The translations under genes and the position numbers were made by a program. Under the pieces are notes generated by a model, which was not told the DNA's origin, did no database searches, and saw only the letters and a program-made list of their open reading frames with translations. A DNA stretch of 35,142 nucleotides from Microcaldota archaeon (GTDB taxonomy: Archaea; Micrarchaeota; Micrarchaeia; Anstonellales; Anstonellaceae): contig JAPLWY010000092.1 in assembly GCA_026396355.1 (NCBI GenBank), positions 1-35,142 of the forward strand, written 5' to 3'. Each line of letters starts with the position of its first letter. The first letter of the stretch is position 1. Below, piece by piece: positions 1 through 7,587 of this stretch.

Positions 1-988
1 CGCGGCTGTCCTTTTTCACGCGCACCTTGTACCTGTACCATGGCCCATATGCAAGATGATATGGGATTATTGGATTAAAAAGCGCGAGCCGCCAAAGCGC
101 AATCCATGCTTTTCCCGCTGCCCCATATTCCGCGGGCAGCCTATCCAGCGCCTCTTTCACCTTGCCAATCTCGGATGCGTAGATTTTGGGGTTCATGTAA
201 ATCCTGATTTTGAGGAAAAGGAAAGGCAGCACAAGCAGGAAGCTTCTTTTGAAGCGCGCATAGTCGCCCGGTTTCACCATGCCGTTTTCGCAGCACGCCT
301 TTAGCAGGATGAAATAATGGTTCAAATATACGTCTGCAAGCCTGGATGGGAAAAGCGCGCCTTGCCTGCCAAAGTCCATTTCAAAGCCGAGGTTTTCCAT
401 TGTTTTCGCGTTCTGCATGAAATAAAGCAGGATTGGCAAATGGATGAACAGCCTTCCCATGTACGCTTCCACCTTTTTCCCATGGAACTTGAGGAACATG
501 CCCAAAAACTTCCTGTTCATGATAAGCGTGGACATATAGGACGAGTAATAGCCTGCCACCCCTGCGGGCGAGAAGGCGTGGCGGTAAAGCCCGGCAGGAG
601 TTTTCACTCCCTTCACCGGCCTTATGCACACCCCATCCGCATCTGTGCTTTCCAAAAGCGCCATCATGGCGGAGAAAGCCTCCTTTGTGAAGGATATTTC
701 ATCAGATGCCGCATGGAAGAACCTGCCGGTTGCAAGCTTCATGGACTGCAGCCCGTTCCTGTCATACCCAGTGTTTTTCCCCCAGCGGTGGTAGCGTATA
801 TTGAGTTTGCCCTTATAGCTGTCCACAACTCTCCTGGTCGCCAAATCCTCATTGTTGTCGGATATGCAAAGCTCGAACTTATCCTTCAAGCCCGTCTCCT
901 TTGCAATGCTGTCAAACATCGCAAGAAACCGCGCCACCTCATCAGGGCGGCGGTATGTCGGAATGCACGCGGAGTAGATGATTGCCAT
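1..988 (-). CDS. Family 2-type glycosyltransferase, 3' end cut off by window
   Basis: The reverse strand reads without a stop from an ATG at 988 to the window edge, 329 codons. The N-terminus (MAIIYSACIPTYRRPDEVARF) has the nucleotide-binding beta strand and PTYRRP motif typical of GT-A family 2 enzymes. Further in are CISDNNED (about residues 43-50), the usual acidic position after the second strand, and FFHAASDEISF where the DxD-like metal site is expected. The C-terminal part is basic and hydrophobic (FLLVLPFLFLKIRIYM), suggesting membrane association. It should add a sugar from an activated donor to a surface glycan; donor and acceptor cannot be told. An AT-rich TATA candidate lies at 1033-1042 on this strand. 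Family assignment is good, specificity unknown. Confidence 0.72.
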   Translation of the reverse strand, partial: MAIIYSACIPTYRRPDEVARFLAMFDSIAKETGLKDKFELCISDNNEDLATRRVVDSYKGKLNIRYHRWGKNTGYDRNGLQSMKLATGRFFHAASDEISFTKEAFSAMMALLESTDADGVCIRPVKGVKTPAGLYRHAFSPAGVAGYYSSYMSTLIMNRKFLGMFLKFHGKKVEAYMGRLFIHLPILLYFMQNAKTMENLGFEMDFGRQGALFPSRLADVYLNHYFILLKACCENGMVKPGDYARFKRSFLLVLPFLFLKIRIYMNPKIYASEIGKVKEALDRLPAEYGAAGKAWIALWRLALFNPIIPYHLAYGPWYRYKVRVKKDSR

Positions 989-1032
989 GGTGCAGCTCTG
1001 TTGGGTTTTCTAACGGCAGTGATAAGACGCCC

Positions 1033-1042
1033 AATATAAATT
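1033..1042 (-). promoter_or_regulatory. TATA candidate for the glycosyltransferase at 988
   Basis: On the reverse strand the sequence reads AATTTATATTGG, an archaeal TATA-like element about 26 bases before a predicted transcription start near 1011. That would leave a leader of about 23 bases before the ATG. This is pattern matching only. Confidence 0.35.
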
Positions 1043-1081
1043 AATAAGGTTTTAGGGCATTCCTTATCTCATTGGAATTCA

Positions 1082-1275
1082 GCATCGGCCGAGCCGGTGT
1101 CCGATGCATTTTGCAAGGCAAAATGCACCCAATTCTGGAAAATTTCCCGGGAAATTTTTCATTGTGCTGTGGATTCCGCTGGATTCACGGTGCGGGCAAA
1201 TTTATCGGAATTCTGCCCTTATGGCGCAAATCTGATGATTTGCACTGCTGAAAAAGTCTGCCCAAAGGCTTTTTC
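1082..1275. other. Run of five back-to-back inverted repeats in a gene-free gap
   Basis: The roughly 315-base gap between the two divergent glycosyltransferases has no convincing gene. It contains a chain of inverted repeats: 1082-1107 (7-bp arms GCATCGG/CCGATGC), 1106-1126 (9-bp arms GCATTTTGC/GCAAAATGC with a 3-base loop, sharing two bases with the first), 1139-1158 (a perfect 20-base palindrome centred on CCCGGG), 1226-1243 (7-bp arms GCAAATC/GATTTGC) and 1250-1275 (7-bp arms GAAAAAG/CTTTTTC). A weaker one, GGGCA/TGCCC, lies at 1194-1218. The chain ends just before the ribosome binding site of the gene at 1304. It could be a structured leader or small RNA, a protein-binding array, or the remains of a small mobile repeat. 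Confidence 0.6.
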
Positions 1276-1303
1276 ATCCCGTATTTGAAGGAGGAAAATT
1301 TGC

Positions 1304-2392
1304 ATGGCTTTTGGCAAAAGGCGGTTTCCTGCAAAGAAGTCCGGCTCTCCCAGCGTGAGCTTCATATATGCGGGCAAGCTTGGCAGCGGCCTTGAAGCCA
1401 CGCTTACCCTTTACGAAGCGGCGAAACGCGAAGGATTCAGCTGCAGGCTGGTCCTCTCAACTGACAACTCCCGCCGCGCCCTTGTGGAACGGATTTACCC
1501 GGAGGCAAAGTTCATCAACTTCCTTTCCCCTGCCGAAGTTTTGGCCGAGGCGCGCGTCCTCTCAGGGAACATCGCCTTCTTCACCATGATTTCACCCAAG
1601 ATGTTCCCCCTCTTTTTCGCTGCGCGCGCAAAGAGGATATTCTACTTCCACGCATCCTATGACCGCGCATTCAATCCCCCTGGCGCCAGTTCCATATTTT
1701 CCGACAAATATTTCGACATTCTGCATTCGCTTGCCATAAGAAACTCGGACCTGGTGGTGGCAACACAACATCCCCTTGCCTGGCAAGTGAAAGTGCGCTT
1801 TGGCAAGGAGGCAGCCAGCCTTCTCCACCCGCCATTCTCCGTCCTGCGGAAGGGAATGTTCGACGAGTCAAAAAAGGTCGCGCTGCCTTTTTCACCGGGC
1901 GGCTATTTCCTTGATTTTGGGGGGCTTGACCGCCCCTATAAAGGCACTGATGTTCTTCTCAAGGCAGTGGACGGCACCCATCTTCCAACCGTGCTTGCGG
2001 GCAAGGCAAAGCTTCCCCCCCATGGAAAAAACGTCTTTCACATGTGCGGATGGCTTTCTGACGGGGAAATGCACTTCCTTGTGAAAAATGCAAAGTGCGT
2101 GGTGCTGCCCTATCTCTCAGCCTCGCAGTTTTCGGGCTGCATGGCGCTTGCATTTCACTTTGGCGTGCCGGTGGTTGCGCCTTTCTGCCCGGCATTCGAA
2201 GGCTGGATAGAGGAAGGCAAAACCGGCTGGTTCTTCCCGCAGGGAGACTGGCGCGGCTTGCGCGCCAAGATGGAATCGGTTGCCTCGGGCAAGGCGAAAT
2301 TCTCCAAATCCGCAATCGCGGGCAAGGAAAAGGAGATGGAATCCAAATCCCGCGCTGAGATTCGAAAGATTCTCGCACGCTTCATGCCCTAG
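1304..2392 (+). CDS. Glycosyltransferase, family 4-like (GT-B fold)
   Basis: This 362-residue protein starts at an ATG preceded by a strong AAGGAGG at 1288-1294. The N-terminal half (FIYAGKLGSGLEATLTLYEA) resembles the glycine-rich acceptor-side loop of GT-B enzymes. The C-terminal half has GYFLDFGGLDRPYKGTDVLL (about residues 203-222), the usual start of the donor domain with its 'GR..KG.D.L' pattern. It ends with FHFGVPVVAPFCPAFEGWIEE followed by GKTGWFFPQGD, the common 'G.PVVA...E....G.TG.L...GD' block. It probably transfers one sugar in surface-glycan assembly at the cytoplasmic face of the membrane. It converges on rfbH with 5 bases between stop codons. The sugar cannot be predicted. Confidence 0.75.
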   Translation: MAFGKRRFPAKKSGSPSVSFIYAGKLGSGLEATLTLYEAAKREGFSCRLVLSTDNSRRALVERIYPEAKFINFLSPAEVLAEARVLSGNIAFFTMISPKMFPLFFAARAKRIFYFHASYDRAFNPPGASSIFSDKYFDILHSLAIRNSDLVVATQHPLAWQVKVRFGKEAASLLHPPFSVLRKGMFDESKKVALPFSPGGYFLDFGGLDRPYKGTDVLLKAVDGTHLPTVLAGKAKLPPHGKNVFHMCGWLSDGEMHFLVKNAKCVVLPYLSASQFSGCMALAFHFGVPVVAPFCPAFEGWIEEGKTGWFFPQGDWRGLRAKMESVASGKAKFSKSAIAGKEKEMESKSRAEIRKILARFMP

Positions 2393-2397
2393 CCATT

Positions 2398-3711
2398 TCA
2401 GCTTCGCCTGCTTTTCAAAAAATCGTGGAAGCACTCTGCAACATAACCGCGCATTTCATCAGTCAGGCCTGGGTAGACCCCTATCCAGAAAGTGCCGTTC
2501 ATTATGGTATCTGAATTTTCAAGCGAGCCCATCTTCTCGAACTTCCTGCTGCGATAGGCGGGCTGCCTCACCAGGTTGCCTCCAAACAGCATGCGCGTCT
2601 CAATGTTTTTCGACTCAAGATGGGCCACGATGTCGTTTTTGGAAAAGCCGGCGTCCTTTTTCACTGTGAGCGGGAAGCCAAACGGCGAAGGCTCGGCATT
2701 CGGGAGCTTTTTCGGCAGCACAAACGCCCATTCATAATCCTTCATCTGCCCAAGGTAAAATGCAAAATTCCCCTTCCTTTTTTCCACAAAGGCAGGCAGC
2801 TTTTTCAGCTGTGCGCAGCCCACCGCGGCCTGCATGTCGGTCACCTTAAGGTTGTAGCCTACATTCGAGTAGATGTACTTGTGGTCATAGCCATAGGGCA
2901 AGTCCCCCATTTTCCACTTGAAGCGCTTGCCGCAGGTGTCGCTCCTGCCTGCAGGGCACCAGCAGTCGCGGCCCCAGTCCCTGAAGGACTCTGCCAGCTT
3001 CTTGTGAACCGGCGAGGATGACATCACTGCTCCGCCCTCGCCCATGGTGATGTGATGGGCGGGATAAAAGCTCACAGTTGCCAATTCCCCGAACACGCCG
3101 ACAGGCTTGCCTGCGATTCTGGAGCCCACAGCATCGCAGCAGTCCTCTATCAGGTACATGCCGTGCTTTTTGGCAATGGCTGAAACAGCCGGGGCGTCAA
3201 ACGGGTTGCCCAGCGTGTGCGCAATCATTATGGCCTGCGCCCCTTTTTCCGCAGCCTCGGCAATCGAATCTGCGCTTGGGTTGTAAGTGCCAACCTCGGC
3301 GTCAACAAAAACCGGCAGCATCCCATTCTGGAAAATCGGATTTAGCGTGGTGGGGAAGCCCGTGGCGCAGGTGATCACCTTGTCGCCAGGCTTGAGCTTC
3401 TTTCCACCCAAAAAATCAGAAGTAAGGGCGGACAGCGCCACCAGGTTTGCAGACGAGCCGGAGTTCACAAGCGAGCAGTGCTTTGTGCCAAAAACAGCGG
3501 CGAACTCCTGTTCGAACCTTTCAGCATACCTTCCGGCAGTGAGCCAAAAGTCAAGCGAGGAATCCACCAGGGCAACGATTTCCTCCTCGTCATACACCCT
3601 GCCGGCATAATGCACCCTTGTTTTGCCCGGCACGAATTTTTCCTGCCTTGCGGACTCGTGGAACCTGGCGACCTTCTCCAAAATCTCCTTGCGAAGCTTG
3701 TCCTGTTCCAT
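2398..3711 (-). CDS. rfbH: CDP-4-keto-6-deoxy-D-glucose 3-dehydrase (E1 type)
   Basis: This is a PMP-dependent iron-sulfur enzyme that removes the C3 hydroxyl of CDP-4-keto-6-deoxyglucose on the way to 3,6-dideoxyhexoses. The ATG at 3711 gives 437 residues, the usual E1 length; a TTG lies one codon upstream. It belongs to the DegT/DnrJ/EryC1 fold, but the usual PLP lysine is replaced: SFYPAHHITMGEGGAV (about 214-229) has histidines where transaminases have Lys, the hallmark of the dehydrase. Cys192, Cys250, Cys252 and Cys260 form C-X57-C-X1-C-X7-C, which matches the [2Fe-2S] pattern of E1. It is the third gene of the leftward rfbF-rfbG-rfbH operon, 6 bases after the rfbG stop. The partner reductase (E3, RfbI/AscD type) is not in this window. 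Confidence 0.93.
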   Translation of the reverse strand: MEQDKLRKEILEKVARFHESARQEKFVPGKTRVHYAGRVYDEEEIVALVDSSLDFWLTAGRYAERFEQEFAAVFGTKHCSLVNSGSSANLVALSALTSDFLGGKKLKPGDKVITCATGFPTTLNPIFQNGMLPVFVDAEVGTYNPSADSIAEAAEKGAQAIMIAHTLGNPFDAPAVSAIAKKHGMYLIEDCCDAVGSRIAGKPVGVFGELATVSFYPAHHITMGEGGAVMSSSPVHKKLAESFRDWGRDCWCPAGRSDTCGKRFKWKMGDLPYGYDHKYIYSNVGYNLKVTDMQAAVGCAQLKKLPAFVEKRKGNFAFYLGQMKDYEWAFVLPKKLPNAEPSPFGFPLTVKKDAGFSKNDIVAHLESKNIETRMLFGGNLVRQPAYRSRKFEKMGSLENSDTIMNGTFWIGVYPGLTDEMRGYVAECFHDFLKSRRS

Positions 3712-3717
3712 CAAGAA

Positions 3718-4710
3718 TCAGCCAATCCGCTTTTTTCCAAAATAAGCCAAGTACCAGTCAATGGTCTCAGCAAGGCCTTCCTCAATGCCATACTTTGCCT
3801 TCCAGCCCAGCACCTCGCGCGCCTTTTTGGCCGACAGGTGCTGGTTGCGTATCTCCCCGCTTGCGCTGTTCTGCACTTTGGGCGCAATCGATTTTTTCAT
3901 GAGCTTGGAAATGAGCGAGACCATCTCAAGCGTGGTCATCTGCGCCTCGTTTGAGAAGTTGAACGCCTCTCCGCAAAGCGCTGGCTTGTACTTTTCGGCA
4001 AGCGTGAGATAAGCCGACACCGCGTCTTTGACGTAAATATAGTCCCGCACGTATTTTCCATCCGTCCTGATGACTGGCGCCTCATTCTTGCAAAGCGACT
4101 GTATGGTGCCTGGCACTATCCTGTTGAAGTTCAGGTCGCCTCCGCCGAAAAAGTTGCCGCAGCGCGAAATCGCAACAGGCAGCGAATAGGTCGCGGCATA
4201 AGACTGCGAAATCAGGTCAACGCAGCTTTTTGAAACATCATACGGATGCCTTCCCTGGAGCGGCGTATCCTCGGTGTAGGGCAGCACCTTCTGGTCCCCG
4301 TACGCCTTGTCCGACGATGCCACAATGATCTGCTCCACTGCCTTTCCATGCGTGCGGCACGCCTCCAGGAGATTCCAGGTTCCCTCGATATTCGCCCTGA
4401 AGGTGTGCAGCGGCGAGCGATTGGCAGTCTGGACAATGGTCTGCGCGCCAAGGTGGAATATGGTGGCCGGCTCGTACTCGTTTATCACCCTTTCAATAGC
4501 GTTCCTGTCCTCAAGTTCTCCTGCAGCCACTGTGACTTTTTTATCAAACCCTTCCGAAAAGAAACGCGAGTCGGGCACGCGGTCGCGCACCAGGCAGACC
4601 GGCTGCGCGCCCTGCGAAAGCAGCTCCTCCACCAGCCACGAGCCGACCAGGCCGCTGGCGCCGGTAAGCAGCACCTGCCTGCCATTCCAAAACGATGATG
4701 TTTTTGCCAT
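3718..4710 (-). CDS. rfbG: CDP-glucose 4,6-dehydratase
   Basis: This extended short-chain dehydrogenase converts CDP-glucose to CDP-4-keto-6-deoxyglucose with bound NAD. The N-terminus has the nucleotide loop GASGLVGSWL. The catalytic region has an SSDKAYGD segment and HPYDVSKS, supplying the YxxxK pair, and the later DGKYVRDYIYVKDAVSAYL block is typical of sugar-nucleotide dehydratases. I chose ATG 4710 (330 residues). It has GTGAT four bases upstream and leaves a clear gap after rfbF; an upstream start at 4749 would overlap rfbF. It lies between the genes for the preceding and following steps, which fixes the substrate as the CDP sugar. Function is close to certain. Confidence 0.92.
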   Translation of the reverse strand: MAKTSSFWNGRQVLLTGASGLVGSWLVEELLSQGAQPVCLVRDRVPDSRFFSEGFDKKVTVAAGELEDRNAIERVINEYEPATIFHLGAQTIVQTANRSPLHTFRANIEGTWNLLEACRTHGKAVEQIIVASSDKAYGDQKVLPYTEDTPLQGRHPYDVSKSCVDLISQSYAATYSLPVAISRCGNFFGGGDLNFNRIVPGTIQSLCKNEAPVIRTDGKYVRDYIYVKDAVSAYLTLAEKYKPALCGEAFNFSNEAQMTTLEMVSLISKLMKKSIAPKVQNSASGEIRNQHLSAKKAREVLGWKAKYGIEEGLAETIDWYLAYFGKKRIG

Positions 4711-4730
4711 ATTAATCACGCCTGCGCAAG

Positions 4731-5510
4731 CTACTTCCAGACTTTCCATGGGCGCTTGCCCTCATCCCACATGCCATTGAGCTCAAGATAGTCCTTGTAG
4801 GTGTCCATCGCGTGCCAAAATCCCTCATGCTTGTACATTGCAAGCTGTTTTTCCTTCACAAGCCGTTCCATGGGCTTTGTCTCAAGCGCGCAATTTTCAT
4901 CAATATCAAGATAATCGAACACATCCTTCTTGAAAACATAAAAGCCGCCGTTCACATAGTCATAAAGCACCGGCTTTTCCACAAAGGTCTCCACCAGCCC
5001 GTCCGTTCCTGGCTTTATGAGCCCTAGCTTGGAATGGGGGTGCACTGCGGTGAGCGTGCCTATCGTTTTCATTTTTCTGTGGAATTTCAGCTCATCCTCG
5101 ATGTTGGAGTCGATCAGCCCGTCCCCGTAAGTCAGGAAAAAATCATCCGTGCCGATGTACTTCTCAATTCTCTTTATCCGCGAGCCGGTGTTCGACTTCA
5201 GCCCGGTGTCCGCAAACGTTATTGTCCAGTCTTCAAAGTCCTTTGTCTTGTGTATCACGTCCCGCGCGCGGTCCGAGGTCTTTATTGTCACATCGTTGTG
5301 CATCATCTCATGCGTCATGAAAAACTGCTTTATCGAGTCTCCCTTGTAGCCCAGGCAAAGCACGAACTCGTTGTAGCCATAGTGCGAATACGTTTTCATG
5401 ATGTACCAAAGTATGGGCAGCCCGCCAATTGTCACCATGGGCTTTGGCTTGTATTCCGTTTCCTCGCGGAGGCGCGTTCCTTCCCCCCCGCACAAAATGA
5501 CCACTTTCAC
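4731..5510 (-). CDS. rfbF: Glucose-1-phosphate cytidylyltransferase
   Basis: This enzyme makes CDP-glucose from CTP and glucose 1-phosphate, the first step of the CDP-dideoxyhexose route. The N-terminus VKVVILCGGEGTRLREET carries the pyrophosphorylase signature GGxGTRL, followed by KPKPMVTIGGLPILWYIM. The segment FFLTYGDGLIDSNI holds the conserved DG metal site, and FVEKP is present near residue 177. The length of 259 residues matches the family. GTG at 5510 is favoured because a purine block (GGGGGGAT) precedes it; a TTG sits one codon upstream. It is first in the leftward three-gene operon and diverges from the operon at 5656. Confidence 0.93.
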   Translation of the reverse strand: MKVVILCGGEGTRLREETEYKPKPMVTIGGLPILWYIMKTYSHYGYNEFVLCLGYKGDSIKQFFMTHEMMHNDVTIKTSDRARDVIHKTKDFEDWTITFADTGLKSNTGSRIKRIEKYIGTDDFFLTYGDGLIDSNIEDELKFHRKMKTIGTLTAVHPHSKLGLIKPGTDGLVETFVEKPVLYDYVNGGFYVFKKDVFDYLDIDENCALETKPMERLVKEKQLAMYKHEGFWHAMDTYKDYLELNGMWDEGKRPWKVWK

Positions 5511-5540
5511 CAAAATCCCCCCGTACCCATGTTTTGCCCA

Positions 5541-5556
5541 TGCTTTTTATTATACT
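5541..5556 (-). promoter_or_regulatory. TATA candidate for the rfbFGH operon
   Basis: The reverse strand reads AGTATAATAAAAAGCA, an archaeal TATA-like element. A start site about 26 bases downstream, near 5522, would give a short leader containing the GGGGGGAT ribosome-binding block in front of GTG 5510. Confidence 0.5.
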
Positions 5557-5593
5557 TGCTCCCATTGCACACCAACTCTGTTCCCAACCACAT

Positions 5594-5608
5594 GTATTTT
5601 AATTCATA
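5594..5608 (+). promoter_or_regulatory. TATA candidate for the operon starting at 5656
   Basis: GTATTTTAATTCATA is AT-rich in a GC-rich setting and lies on the forward-strand side of the divergent gap between rfbF and the dehydrogenase homologue. Predicted initiation near 5627 would leave about 29 bases of leader. Confidence 0.35.
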
Positions 5609-5655
5609 TTCATAGAATTTCATTCGCGCCCCCTATTTCGGGAACTGCGCGCATC

Positions 5656-6555
5656 ATGAGTGGGAAAATGGAAAAAGTGAAAGTGGCCATACTTGGCACA
5701 GGCAACATCGGCACCGATCTCCTAGTCAAGGTGATGCGCTCCAGCCATCTCGAATGCTCTCTTTTTGCAGGCAGGAGCAAGGACTCGCAAGGGATTGCGA
5801 GGGCGCGGGAAATGGGCATAAGCACAAGCACGGACTCTGTGGACGCGATACTTCGCGATCCAGGCTGCTGCGACATAGTTTTCGATTCCACCAATGCCGA
5901 GTCCCACCTGAAACATGCACTAGTGCTTGGCAAGCTGGGAAAATTCATGCTCGACCTCACTCCCTCAAAACTCGGTTTCATGTGCGTGCCCATTCTCAAC
6001 CTCAAGGAGTCGCTTTCCCACCAGGATATAAATCTCATAACCTGCGGAGGGCAGTCTTCCATCCCTTTTGCGCATGCCCTGATGGTATCCTGCCCGAAAA
6101 CAGAATACATCGAGCTTGCTTCAAGCATAGCCTCAAAGTCCGCCGGCCCAAGCACGCGCATAAACATAGATGAATATGTGCTGGCGACAAGGAAGGGCAT
6201 AGAGCATTTTACTGGCGTTAAGCGTGCAAAGGCAATGCTCAACCTTAATCCCGCGGAGCCCCCAATCAACATGCACAATACGCTTTATATGGAGACGAAA
6301 GACGAGCCTGACATCGGCACAATCCGGAAAAACGTCCTTGCTGTGGTGGAACAGATGAAGCGCTATACTCCGGGCGTGCACATTGTCGCCGGGCCGGTTT
6401 ATGAGGAAGGCAGGGTCACCCTGATAACCAGCGTGATCGGCGCCGGGGATTTCCTTCCGAAGTACGCGGGCAACCTGGACATAATGACTTGCGCAGCGGT
6501 TGCGGTCGCGGAAGAATACGCAAAAAGGACGGATGGCAAAGGTGCAAAACCATGA
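5656..6555 (+). CDS. Acylating acetaldehyde dehydrogenase homologue (DmpF/MhpF/BphJ family)
   Basis: This 299-residue protein has an N-terminal Rossmann loop (VAILGTGNIGTDL) and the active-site segment ITCGGQSSIPFAHA with the nucleophile at about Cys130. Family members interconvert acetaldehyde and acetyl-CoA using NAD. ATG 5656 was chosen; a second in-frame ATG at 5668 is possible. Its stop overlaps the start of the aldolase gene (ATGA at 6552-6555), the same pairing seen in meta-cleavage catabolic operons where the two enzymes form a channelling complex. No ring-cleavage genes are nearby. Context places it in sugar-nucleotide synthesis, where it may reduce an acyl-CoA to an aldehyde for the aldolase. 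The family is secure, the biological role is inferred. Confidence 0.87.
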   Translation: MSGKMEKVKVAILGTGNIGTDLLVKVMRSSHLECSLFAGRSKDSQGIARAREMGISTSTDSVDAILRDPGCCDIVFDSTNAESHLKHALVLGKLGKFMLDLTPSKLGFMCVPILNLKESLSHQDINLITCGGQSSIPFAHALMVSCPKTEYIELASSIASKSAGPSTRINIDEYVLATRKGIEHFTGVKRAKAMLNLNPAEPPINMHNTLYMETKDEPDIGTIRKNVLAVVEQMKRYTPGVHIVAGPVYEEGRVTLITSVIGAGDFLPKYAGNLDIMTCAAVAVAEEYAKRTDGKGAKP

Positions 6556-7571
6556 AAGAGATACTCATAATCGATTCCACCCTGCGCGACGGCTCGCACG
6601 CGATGCGCCACCACTTCACTGCTGAAAATGTCCGTTCATATGCAGCTGCAGCAGAATCAGCCGGAGTGAAGGTGCTGGTGGTGGGGCACGGCAACGGGCT
6701 TGGCGCATCCTCCCTCCAAATAGGCAAGAGCCTGCTTTCCGACATGGAATATGTGTCGATTGCCATGAAAGAGCTGAAGAACACAAAGCTCGGGGTTCTC
6801 ACCGTCCCCGGGTTTGGCACGGTAAAAGATGACTTGGAGCCTGCAATCAAGGCTGGCGCGGAAGTGGTTTTCGTGACCTGCCACTGCACTGAGGCCGACA
6901 CCACGCAAAAGCACATCGAATACGTTTCATCAATCGGGAAAGAGGCGATAGGCGTGCTAATGATGACGCACATGCTCTCCCCCGAGGGGCTCCTGGAGCA
7001 GGCGCAAAAGATGCAAGGCTACGGGGCAAGCGGCATACTGCTCATGGACTCTGCCGGCGCTTCGCTCCCGCACGATGTCACTGCGAAAGTCTCGGCGCTG
7101 AAAAAAGGCCTCAATGTGAAAGTCGGCTTCCATGCGCACAACAACCTGGGCATGGCGGTTGCAAACGCCCTCGCTGCAGTTGAAGCCGGCGCCGCATTCA
7201 TAGACACCACCATGCGCGGGTACGGCGCAGGGGCGGGCAACTGCCCGATGGAAATCATAACCGCGGTGCTGCACAAGTCAGGCTACGCGACCGGCATGGA
7301 TGAATTCGCGCTCATGGGCATAAGCGACGGCATAGTGGCAAAGTTCATGAAAAAGCCGATTGAAATAGACGGCGTGCGGCTGGCAAGCGGGCTTGCAGGG
7401 GTTTTCTCCGGCTTCTGCCCGATTGCGGAGCGCGCAGGCGCGCGATTCGGCGTGGACCCGAAAGAGATACTCATGGAGCTTGGACGGCGCAAGATCGTGG
7501 CGGGGCAGGAGGATTACATAACCGAGGTCGCAATCGAGCTTGCCAAAAGAAAAAAAGAGACCAAGAAGTGA
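6552..7571 (+). CDS. 4-hydroxy-2-oxovalerate aldolase homologue (DmpG/MhpE/BphI family)
   Basis: This 339-residue member of the HMGL-like TIM-barrel family starts with IIDSTLRDGSHAMRHHF, supplying the catalytic RDG and metal-binding Asp. It has GFHAHNNLGMAVANA near residues 195-209, with the HxH metal ligands, and the family-typical YGAGAGNCPMEI. The enzymes join or split pyruvate and an aldehyde. It is translationally coupled to the dehydrogenase upstream by ATGA, and the ThDP enzyme follows 16 bases after its stop. In this setting I infer the synthetic direction, giving a 4-hydroxy-2-oxo acid for the next enzyme. The aldehyde is not known from sequence. Confidence 0.87.
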   Translation: MKEILIIDSTLRDGSHAMRHHFTAENVRSYAAAAESAGVKVLVVGHGNGLGASSLQIGKSLLSDMEYVSIAMKELKNTKLGVLTVPGFGTVKDDLEPAIKAGAEVVFVTCHCTEADTTQKHIEYVSSIGKEAIGVLMMTHMLSPEGLLEQAQKMQGYGASGILLMDSAGASLPHDVTAKVSALKKGLNVKVGFHAHNNLGMAVANALAAVEAGAAFIDTTMRGYGAGAGNCPMEIITAVLHKSGYATGMDEFALMGISDGIVAKFMKKPIEIDGVRLASGLAGVFSGFCPIAERAGARFGVDPKEILMELGRRKIVAGQEDYITEVAIELAKRKKETKK

Positions 7572-7587
7572 TTGTTTGGGTGAGCCT

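Noticed and set aside
317..1039. Long open frame on the forward strand
   Set aside because: It is the shadow of the reverse-strand glycosyltransferase, which has clear family motifs; the forward translation has none.
1097..1288. Small forward open frame in the hairpin region
   Set aside because: No promoter-like or ribosome-binding context fits, and the translated repeats are by-products of the palindromes.
4711..4749. Upstream extension of rfbG
   Set aside because: It would overlap the end of rfbF and has no ribosome-binding site, while ATG 4710 has GTGAT four bases before it.
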